13,099 nucleotides of DNA from Stramenopiles sp. TOSAG23-3 (taxonomy: Eukaryota; Sar): assembly GCA_900128585.1 (NCBI GenBank), contig LT642643.1:1-13099 (forward strand), written 5' to 3'. Position numbers and translations under genes: made by a program. The notes beneath the pieces were generated by a model. That model was not told the DNA's origin. It made no database searches and saw nothing but the letters and a program-made list of their open reading frames with translations. Shown here piece by piece: positions 6,430 through 12,877 of this stretch. Every line of letters starts with the position of its first letter. Position 1 is the first letter of the stretch.

Positions 6430-9400
6430 TTAAGACTTGTTTATGAATTTGTCCATTTGTTTCGCTTTTTCCAACGCCGACCGAACTGTCGAGTTGTTTT
6501 GGCATATTTGCTTCAGCTCATTGTTCTCCTTTCTCAACCGTGCAACTTCTTTCTTTAGCATCGTGTTCTCTTGCTTTAATGTCTTGGTAGTCATCTCGCC
6601 TTGCACTTTCCCCGTCAGAGCCAATTGAACCGCAGTGTTTTTCGTGTCAATGACTGCGCCGTTGCCGCCAGAAATATGTGGTTTGATGAAGACATTCACG
6701 TGAAACGGCTCTTTCAAGAAATCAATGAATTCTTGCGTCACTTTCTCAACCGTGTGGACGAACGAATAGTTGAAGTCTGGGTGCTCTGTACCATCGTCAA
6801 ATTCAAGGGTTTCCGTGTTATAATCGGTGTACGATTCGCCGTCAAAGAACTGGTATACGCACCGGGCCCTTACACAGCTTTCGGCGAGGTTGTGGGCACC
6901 TTTGATCTCAATTTTATAGTTCCAAGTCTTACCCAGAAGGTCCTCCACTTCGGTGATTTCCTCGACCAGGCTGGCATCGAAGTCAGTGTCACCGTCGTTG
7001 CCGGGGGGGAGCGCCGACCAAGTGACCTCTAAGTTCCCAACATCTTGGTGGGGGGATACGACGTTGGATATGACCTGGTCTTTGTCGTCCTCCTCGCTGT
7101 CGAAGTTGTACGCAAGGAACTCGATAAAAAAGATTGCGGTCCCGAGCTGAAACTCGTGGTCAAACAACGCGAAGGCGGGGTCGTTGATCTCGTCCACCTT
7201 GAAGTATTGGTGTTTGTTAAACGAAGCCTGCAACCTTCCGATCGTTTTTGTTGTTTGGCGGTACACGTTCAGGAACTCATCGGTCCCGAGGACAATGGTC
7301 TCTTCGTTTCGGTTGTTAACAACTTTGACTTTTACGACGGGGGCCCCGTTCGAATCCTTTGCCAGTGTATTTAGCATGGTGGCCTCGCAAGTAAGGTGGT
7401 CGCGGTCCACCCTTTCCAACATTTCTTCCATGGCCTTTAGCTTGGGCACTAAAGACATCAGTTCGTTCCTGACTTGCGTCTTCTGCTCCACGTCGTTCGT
7501 AGTCGGTGCCTTCTTTATTGAGTTGGGGTCCCCCCCCGCCGCGAGAATCTTCTGCCGCTCTTCCTCCCACTTCTTCTTCTCCATCTCGAACTTCTTCATT
7601 TGGTCCGCGAAAACTTTCTGGGACTCCGATTGTTGGCCCTGGAGCGCCTTTCTGAATTCCCCTGCGACGTCGTCTGCGGTCATCGAACTCTTTTCCCCGC
7701 CTGGCACGATGAAAAAGTGCAAGTCGTTTCCGAAGGCGACGCGGTCGTTGTGAGACAGTTTCTTTTGTTCGTTCTTCTTTAGCTTGACCCCGTTGACGTA
7801 CCCGTCCCCATTGCAGGGCTCGAAGAAGCAATCGCTGCCTTTCTTGGTAATTTTGCAGTGGTCTGGTACGATTTGGAATGACATGGGCTTCACATCATTG
7901 TTCGGGCCGAACACGGTGACTTCTTTGTCCAGGGCGTAGATAAAACGGGCATTTCGAAAGCCGTCCTCGTCCACGTTGATCAAGTGCGGAACCTTTCCGT
8001 CGAAAAAGTCTTTGAGTTGAATACCACGCCGGCCGTATTCTTCCTTCTGTTCCTCCAACATCGCCTGCTGGGCGTCCGCCGAAGCCCCCGTTGCTCCCTC
8101 TTTGTTCAGTGCGTCGGTCAACGCCTTCTGTTTGGCCTCGAGGTCAGCCTGCAGCTTTTTGATTTGGGCGTCGCTTTCGCCTCCGCCTCCGCCTCCGCCT
8201 CCCCCAGCCGCCAGCAACGCTTTCAATTCCTCAAGCTGCTTCATCAAGGCCATTTCCTTCTTGCTCATGTTGCTGCTGGCTTTCTTTGGCGTTAGTTTGA
8301 CGACAGAGGCGTTCTTCGCAAAGCCAAGGGTGGAGTACGTGTACGGGTGAAACTTAACTTCGGGACGGATGGCGCAGAACAAATACGTTTTCGCTTGAAG
8401 CATGGTATCTTTCAGGAACTTGCACAGGAAGAAACTGTTGCACCCAGGGATCCCCTTCCCTGGCTTGAGCTTTTTCTTCTTGATGGCACTTGCCATTTTC
8501 ATGAAAAACTGGGCCATTTCCGAAAGGGACAAGTTAATTTTTTTCCCCTGGTTTTGCAGCTGCTTGGTCTTCGACGGGTCGTCGTGGGCCCCTTGATATT
8601 GGTGCTCCACCGTTCCGTCTGGGAACTTAACATGCTTGTACTTGGCATAGACGATATCGCCGGCCGGTTCCGTCCCCGCCAAGTCACACACGTACAAGCG
8701 GCCCCTTTGTTTCACGCCTTCTTCCGTTGGGTGGGGCTTTTCAACTTCGAGAGTCATGATGCAGTGGCCGCGAGTACTCTGGTGATTGAACTGTGTCGGA
8801 GCAATCGCTTTGCGCCCGTTGGCAACCTGGAACGTGCTGCGCAGCTCGTTCCAACTTCCCAGCGGGGAAGACGCGCACCACTGGACGTCCATGAAACCGT
8901 CCTTGTCCTTCCGCATGCCTTGTTTGTACTGTTTCTCCTCCCCGGTCGGCGACATCAAGTCTCGCACGATGTCAACGACATTCTGGAAGTACTTCATCGA
9001 GATCTTCCAACCGTCTTGCTTCTCATTGAAGATTTGGTACGCCATGTTTGGAAAAACCCCCCACATGTCCGTCGGATGCTCGTGCTTGAACCATGCCACG
9101 GGGGCTGCGGGATCGTCCGGCCCGAACACCGTAAACGTTTTCCCAGAACCTGACAGCCCGTACGCAAACAGGACGACGGCGTTCCCGTCGAGCAGGTCCC
9201 CTTTGATCGAGGGCCCGCAGGCTTCGAAGACCATTTTTTGGTTCACCAGGGTCATGCTCTCTGCGACTGCCTTGTTTTTGTCTCCTTCGACCCGGCGTTC
9301 CCAGCCGTACGCACTCCACCAGGACCACGTGAACGCAAACCGGTTCTTCGAGTACTTGCTGTTGATCACCTCGACGGACGAACTCTGTTCCTCCTCTTGC

Positions 9401-9474
9401 TGCAGGTTGACGCCCAGCGGGTTATTGCAAACGAAGGGCCGGCACCTCATCCCAACTTTGATGGTCACACTCAT
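6430..9474 (-). CDS. Kinesin-3-like motor protein with FHA, KIF1B-like and C2-like regions
   Basis: The product is 1014 aa, a presumed microtubule motor for vesicle or organelle transport in the cytoplasm or flagellum. The motor domain spans about 3-393. It has P-loop GLSGSGKT (106-113; usually GQTGSGKT), switch I NHQSTRGH (230-237; usually NxxSSRSH) and switch II DLAGTE (264-269; usually DLAGSE). Catalytic Lys112, Arg235 and Glu269 are kept, so ATPase activity is plausible. Then come a short coiled coil (about 402-422), a Gly9 linker (424-432), another helix (433-480) and an FHA domain (about 515-592: VFGPNND, DHCKI, YVNGVKL, DRVAFG). A charged coiled coil (600-645), a KIF1B-like segment (about 775-822, GTAIFFIEFLAYN...GNLEVTW) and a C2-like module (about 850-932, ending HTVEKVTQEFIDFLKEPFHV) follow. 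A C-terminal coiled coil (960-1008) ends the protein. The order motor-FHA-KIF1B-C2 defines kinesin-3, but no PH domain follows, as reported for KIF28-type members. Loop L11 is extended and the YRDSxLT motif is altered (see findings). ATG 9474-9472 has A at -3. No intron is visible. Confidence 0.94.
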   Translation of the reverse strand: MSVTIKVGMRCRPFVCNNPLGVNLQQEEEQSSSVEVINSKYSKNRFAFTWSWWSAYGWERRVEGDKNKAVAESMTLVNQKMVFEACGPSIKGDLLDGNAVVLFAYGLSGSGKTFTVFGPDDPAAPVAWFKHEHPTDMWGVFPNMAYQIFNEKQDGWKISMKYFQNVVDIVRDLMSPTGEEKQYKQGMRKDKDGFMDVQWCASSPLGSWNELRSTFQVANGRKAIAPTQFNHQSTRGHCIMTLEVEKPHPTEEGVKQRGRLYVCDLAGTEPAGDIVYAKYKHVKFPDGTVEHQYQGAHDDPSKTKQLQNQGKKINLSLSEMAQFFMKMASAIKKKKLKPGKGIPGCNSFFLCKFLKDTMLQAKTYLFCAIRPEVKFHPYTYSTLGFAKNASVVKLTPKKASSNMSKKEMALMKQLEELKALLAAGGGGGGGGGESDAQIKKLQADLEAKQKALTDALNKEGATGASADAQQAMLEEQKEEYGRRGIQLKDFFDGKVPHLINVDEDGFRNARFIYALDKEVTVFGPNNDVKPMSFQIVPDHCKITKKGSDCFFEPCNGDGYVNGVKLKKNEQKKLSHNDRVAFGNDLHFFIVPGGEKSSMTADDVAGEFRKALQGQQSESQKVFADQMKKFEMEKKKWEEERQKILAAGGDPNSIKKAPTTNDVEQKTQVRNELMSLVPKLKAMEEMLERVDRDHLTCEATMLNTLAKDSNGAPVVKVKVVNNRNEETIVLGTDEFLNVYRQTTKTIGRLQASFNKHQYFKVDEINDPAFALFDHEFQLGTAIFFIEFLAYNFDSEEDDKDQVISNVVSPHQDVGNLEVTWSALPPGNDGDTDFDASLVEEITEVEDLLGKTWNYKIEIKGAHNLAESCVRARCVYQFFDGESYTDYNTETLEFDDGTEHPDFNYSFVHTVEKVTQEFIDFLKEPFHVNVFIKPHISGGNGAVIDTKNTAVQLALTGKVQGEMTTKTLKQENTMLKKEVARLRKENNELKQICQNNSTVRSALEKAKQMDKFINKS

Positions 9475-9520
9475 TCTTGCAACCGTTCGTGTGCCGTGGC
9501 TTAGTTGTTCTTTGTGTTAA

Positions 9521-9530
9521 TATATATAAA
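9521..9530 (-). promoter_or_regulatory. TATA box-like element of the kinesin gene
   Basis: On the minus strand TTTATATATA, followed by TTAA, lies 47-56 bp upstream of the kinesin ATG. This would leave a very short 5' UTR of about 15-25 nt. Similar TATATA cores lie at nearly the same distance upstream of the scramblase gene and of the gene at 12374-12826, which supports the call. Confidence 0.5.
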
Positions 9531-10269
9531 TCGGGAAACGGATACGAATGGAGAAAAAAGGGTATAGACGGTTTTTCGTTGAGAGACGTTTTCCTTTTGT
9601 TTCCCTTTTGTTTTCCTGATTACCTTCTATAATTACTTTGGCGACACAGACGACTGTTATACTCGTATGGTGAATAAATTTAGTCACAAAGAAGTATATA
9701 GTTTGTATAATTAGTTTTATTTAACAAGGAGGTTGGTGTTAATAGTACGTAGTACCAAGGTTAATAAAGAAGTATTTTATATAAAATAATTGTAAAGCTA
9801 TATTAATTATTTAGCAAAAAACAAACACAAAATAAAAACTGATCTTTTAATCCATTAAAAACAAAATTAAGGATAGGTAAGATATGAATAAATAATTAAA
9901 ACCATTTATTTAATGAATTATATAATAGTATTCCATTTTAAATATATATATCATTCATAGTCTATATAATATATACATACCTTATAAAGAATAAAAATGT
10001 AATGTAAAAAGTATTACCATAGACTAACCAACCAACACGAAGAAGTTCAAATTAAAAAGTAAAAGGTATAACGAATGAGTGAAGTCATTGCTTGAATATA
10101 TATAATAGGATAGCAGGATATTATTATATTGTATAGCAAAGGAAAGGAAATTTATATTTACAATGGAGTAAATAGACATACAGTATTTATTTATATAAAA
10201 TACGAAGATGATTATAAGGACGAGAGAAATGACTAACTTATACTTCTTTCTTTTACTTTCTTTCTTTTA

Positions 10270-10300
<31 letters not shown>

Positions 10301-10348
10301 TCGACTCTTTCTTTCTTTCGACTCTTTCTTTCTTTCTTTCTTTCTTTC

Positions 10349-10407
<59 letters not shown>

Positions 10408-10408
10408 T
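10270..10408. repeat. (TTTC)n microsatellite
   Basis: TTTC units run from 10270 to 10408, broken twice by a GA in TTTCGACTC (10303-10304 and 10320-10321). The block 10322-10408 is 87 nt of pure pyrimidine with a single CC shift. Two looser units precede it from about 10243. The identical GACTC interruptions look like a duplicated segment of the array. Confidence 0.95.
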
Positions 10409-10618
10409 GGGCTGGAATAAAATAAATAAATACAAAATGAGTGAATAATTATTCTTTTTATATATACGTACTGTATGTATTATCTAGTATACGAATAGGC
10501 CCTCTCTAAGCTATAACACTCTGCTGAAAAATGATGAACAACTATTAGGCTACGTTACATATTACGTACGAACTATAATAAAATGTAATCCAATATAAAT
10601 AATAAGAAGTAAGAGAAC

Positions 10619-10677
10619 AAAAAAAAAGAGAAAGAAGAGAAAGAAGAAAAAGAAGAAAAAGAAGAAGAAAGAAGAAG
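10619..10677. repeat. 59-nt homopurine (GAA/GAAA) tract
   Basis: The + strand is pure A/G from 10619 to 10677, with GAA, GAAA and GAAAAA units. Seen on the other strand it is the same TTC-type simple sequence as the other tracts of the window, in inverted orientation. Confidence 0.9.
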
Positions 10678-10797
10678 TAGTTGTAGGGGAACCTACCGAC
10701 CGTACTACCCTGTACCCTTCATAAACATCAGGATGTGTAGCCCACATATGAAACTGAACGGATCAGCACGCAATAATAAAGCTAGTATTATATCCTC

Positions 10798-10825
10798 CAG
10801 TAGTCCCCCAGTAGTCCCCCAGCAG
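10798..10825. repeat. Short tandem repeat, 11-bp unit CCAGTAGTCCC
   Basis: CAGTAGTCCCC is repeated at an 11-bp interval (10798 and 10809), and a third partial copy reads CAGCAG. It sits in AT-rich spacer about 365 bp upstream of the scramblase ATG. No function is evident. Confidence 0.7.
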
Positions 10826-11132
10826 TGATATAATTAATATCCATTGGAACTATATGATGCTTCAAAAGAACCACCACCTTCGTCCCTATTATCCTTTTCT
10901 TCTTTCTTTTAAAAAATATATTATTATAAGAGAAGAAGAGAAGAAGACGACGAAGATAAAGAGCTAGACTAACTAAATATTATTAGATTATTGGTATTAT
11001 TATGATGATTTTATATTTTAATTTGTGTTTTCTTCTTGTTCGATAATACTTGTCTTCATCTTCTTCAACATTTTCATTTCAATCTTCTCCTAATAATTCT
11101 TTACTTACAAAACGTTGAAGAGGGTTAGCATT

Positions 11133-11151
11133 TATCGCCGGCGATATATCG
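11133..11151 (+). promoter_or_regulatory. Palindromic GC-rich site fused to a TATATA core upstream of the scramblase gene
   Basis: TATCGCCGGCGATA (11133-11146) is a perfect 14-bp palindrome. It overlaps CGATATATCG (11142-11151), itself a 10-bp palindrome with a TATATA-like core. The pair lies 40-58 bp upstream of ATG 11191, where the TATA-like elements of two other genes here also fall. It could be a core promoter overlapped by a dimeric factor site. Confidence 0.45.
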
Positions 11152-11190
11152 AATACCTGTGTATTGCACTCGTTTTGTTTTTGTTCTACT

Positions 11191-12186
11191 ATGTCAACGG
11201 AAAAGAAACCTTTGTTGGGTGAAAGCTTGCCCGTGGTGTCGGCAACACCCGTGGGGGGGTATGGAGGGAACGTCGCTGCTCCGCCCGCTGCGTACGACAT
11301 GTCGCGCAATGTCGAGGCAAGAGTCGCAGAGGTCGAGGACTTTCTTGGACCACCAGTCCCTGGGCTCATGATTCGGGAGCGCATGTACACCTGGCAAGTG
11401 CTTTGTGGCGTCTGTGAAAAGCAGTCGCAATTCAAAGTCGCGAACTGGAACCACACTATTCCGGAAGACCCAGAAGACCAACACTTTACCGCTCAGCCAG
11501 TCGCGTTCCAAGTTCGAGAGAGAAGCGAGTGCCTTCAGCGCTACTGCTGCCACCAAATGCGAGAGCTAGAGTTGGGCATGTTTCCAGTCGGGGGCGTCAT
11601 GCATTCGCAGGGAGAACCCAGCGGGTGGCCAGAAGGACTACGCCCAAGTTTGGTCATGAGAAAACCGTTCAAGTGCCCAGTGGTGTGCTGCTGCTTCATG
11701 CCGTGGCCTTTTGAGATGACTGTGGAACGGCCGCCAGTGCCGACGGGCGTAATCAAAGGCGATGGCCGCGGCGATTACTTCGGTAAGGTAGTGTGCGATT
11801 TCAAATGGTGGAACGGCCTGTGGCCTTGCACAACGTACATGAACGTCATGGACGAGCACGACCGGGTGCAGTATGTGTTGAAAAAGCACGATGGCTGCGG
11901 TGGCGACTGTGTGAATTGCTGTGCGCCGTCCTGCTTCAAGCGGACGCACCGAACGTACATTCTTGATTCTCCGCAAAACGATGGCAATTTCAACCGCATC
12001 GTCGGGGAGATGCAGAACGTCTGGCCCGGGTGGAATGTTCGAGGGATGTGCCAAGGGAATTCTGCAGCCGACAACTTTGTCATTCTCTTCCCAGAAGGGA
12101 GCGATTACCGGCAAAAGAGCCTTTTGATGGGGGGGCTGTTCTTGCACAACTACATATTTTGGGAGAGACGGGCGAATCAGAAATAG
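11191..12186 (+). CDS. Phospholipid scramblase family protein
   Basis: The product is 331 aa, close to the length of human PLSCR1 (318 aa). Scramblase family members are membrane-associated tubby-like beta-barrel proteins, acylated on cysteines and ending in a hydrophobic helix. They are linked to Ca2+-triggered phospholipid movement and to signalling. Family signatures run in order: REEM-like RERMYTWQVLCGV (62-74), FQVRERSECLQRYCC (106-120), a Cys cluster CPVVCCCFMPWPFEM (162-176), GKVVCDFKWWNGLWP (198-212), YVLKKHDGCGGDCVNCC (228-244), ADNFVILFP (293-301) and C-terminal LLMGGLFLHNYIFWE (311-325). The Cys clusters at 166-168 and 240-248 are candidate palmitoylation sites. Relative to the published PLSCR1 Ca2+ loop, the first and last acidic positions appear replaced (A292, G303). 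The N-terminus lacks the long Pro-rich region and has EKKPLL (4-9), an acidic dileucine-type sorting signal. The frame opens at TTG 11164, but ATG 11191 with A at -3 is the start. No intron is visible. Confidence 0.92.
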   Translation: MSTEKKPLLGESLPVVSATPVGGYGGNVAAPPAAYDMSRNVEARVAEVEDFLGPPVPGLMIRERMYTWQVLCGVCEKQSQFKVANWNHTIPEDPEDQHFTAQPVAFQVRERSECLQRYCCHQMRELELGMFPVGGVMHSQGEPSGWPEGLRPSLVMRKPFKCPVVCCCFMPWPFEMTVERPPVPTGVIKGDGRGDYFGKVVCDFKWWNGLWPCTTYMNVMDEHDRVQYVLKKHDGCGGDCVNCCAPSCFKRTHRTYILDSPQNDGNFNRIVGEMQNVWPGWNVRGMCQGNSAADNFVILFPEGSDYRQKSLLMGGLFLHNYIFWERRANQK

Positions 12187-12194
12187 CGGGCCGA

Positions 12195-12223
12195 GTGCGC
12201 GTTCACCGCTTTCTAAGATCGTG
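12195..12223 (+). other. GC-rich motif just after the scramblase stop
   Basis: GTGCGCGTTCACCGC (12195-12209), then GATCGTG (12217-12223), begins 9 bases after the stop codon. It matches the order and spacing of GTGCGC, TCACCGC and GATC.GTG after the DPH2 stop (3415-3440). It is presumably in the 3' UTR; the rest of the 187-bp convergent spacer shows nothing else recognisable. Confidence 0.3.
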
Positions 12224-12373
12224 ATTTAGAGTAAATGTGCGTTCCTAGAATGGTACGCCTGATATAAACAAGTAAATATTTCCTGTCTTGAAAATCGCGT
12301 TAAAATGGTCGAGCACTCTCTCTCCTCTGCCTTTGTAAAAGCGACAGAAGGCAGCCACGCGGCCAAAAGGCGC

Positions 12374-12826
12374 CTATCTCCTTCTCCCATAGTACAGCAG
12401 GGAGGCTTCCCGAAAGTCCGCAAGCGCTTTCTGCAGCGTATCTGGGCATTTAATTTTCCAACCATGTTTGACGTCGCACGCCATCTTTAAATATGCATGC
12501 CCCCGTTTGTACAGAAGTTCGTGCCTGGGTCCCGCTCCCCCCCCCCCGACTTCACACTTCCCCTCCACGCTCGGAGCGGACAGCAAAAGCGAGGTTTCTT
12601 TAATTACAACCTTTTCCTTTTCCAACATTTTCCTGCGCCTACGCCTCTTTCTCCCAACCTTGCTCGAGTCATCACTACCGTCTACGTCTACTTCCATACC
12701 ACCATCAGGCGCACTTCCATTTTCAGGCCTTTGCGGGGATTTTCTTTTCAATTTGTGACCAAGACCCCCTTCGAACGCCTCCTGCCGAAAGCACGCAACT
12801 GGCCGGTTCCCCGACGAAGAAGCCAT
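12374..12826 (-). CDS. Hypothetical protein with strongly basic (nuclear localisation-like) cluster
   Basis: The product is 150 aa and I do not recognise its family. ATG 12826-12824 has the best start context in the window (ACCATGG). The N-terminal 50 residues look disordered, with an acidic patch (MEVDVDGSDD, 44-53). GRKRRRRRK (58-66) resembles a nuclear or nucleolar targeting signal and is followed by a charged helix (67-77). A Gly-rich stretch (93-99) leads to a C-terminal segment (101-146) with the helices HELLYKRGHAYLKMACDV and DTLQKALADFREASLLYY. These have the spacing of alanine/tyrosine-rich helical repeats such as TPRs, though a full TPR is not met. The reading ends at TAG 12376-12374. 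A second minus-strand frame (12226-12465) overlaps the 3' end but looks like chance. The gene converges with the scramblase gene. It could be the short form of a larger protein or a lineage-specific gene. Confidence 0.6.
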   Translation of the reverse strand: MASSSGNRPVACFRQEAFEGGLGHKLKRKSPQRPENGSAPDGGMEVDVDGSDDSSKVGRKRRRRRKMLEKEKVVIKETSLLLSAPSVEGKCEVGGGGAGPRHELLYKRGHAYLKMACDVKHGWKIKCPDTLQKALADFREASLLYYGRRR

Positions 12827-12866
12827 GGTAGACTACGGAACACACCAACTTTAGACTAACAACGTA

Positions 12867-12877
12867 CGTATATATGT
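12867..12877 (-). promoter_or_regulatory. TATA-like element upstream of the basic-cluster hypothetical gene
   Basis: On the minus strand ACATATATACG, followed by the palindrome CGTACG, lies 41-51 bp upstream of ATG 12826. The distance agrees with the TATA-like elements of the kinesin and scramblase genes. Confidence 0.45.

Larger units (their letters stand above)
9531..11132. other. Long divergent intergenic region between kinesin and scramblase
   Basis: About 1.6 kb of very AT-rich sequence carries no supported gene. It contains the TTTC microsatellite (10270-10408), a purine tract (10619-10677), a short C-rich tandem repeat (10798-10825), and TTCTTC/GAAGAAG blocks around 10895-10960 and 11028-11095. 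Small open frames over the microsatellite (10208-10420 on +, 10253-10435 on -) translate to monotonous Phe/Leu/Ser or Lys/Glu/Arg and are not genes. No tRNA or other RNA gene was recognised. Confidence 0.65.

Noticed and set aside
6361-6558. A + strand ATG frame that might be a 3' exon of the basic hypothetical gene
   Set aside because: It runs into the antisense of the kinesin C-terminus. Its first 69 bases are better explained as the kinesin 3' UTR, and no convincing acceptor and exon pattern is seen.
7349-7357. TTCGAATCC, resembling a tRNA B box / T-loop
   Set aside because: It lies inside the kinesin coding sequence, and no acceptor stem or other tRNA arms can be formed around it.
8347-9153. 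A 268-codon + strand open frame
   Set aside because: It starts at GTG and lies fully opposite the kinesin motor domain, whose motifs are unmistakable, so it is an antisense shadow. The other + frames in 6430-9520 are rejected for the same reason.
10208-10435. Open frames of 60-70 codons on both strands over the TTTC repeat
   Set aside because: The translations are only Phe/Leu/Ser or Lys/Glu/Arg periodic sequence produced by the microsatellite.
12226-12465. A 79-codon minus-strand ATG frame overlapping the 3' end of the last hypothetical gene
   Set aside because: It overlaps in another frame, shows no domain-like pattern and extends into the convergent spacer. A frameshifted continuation of the 150-aa protein was considered, but nothing in the sequence calls for it.
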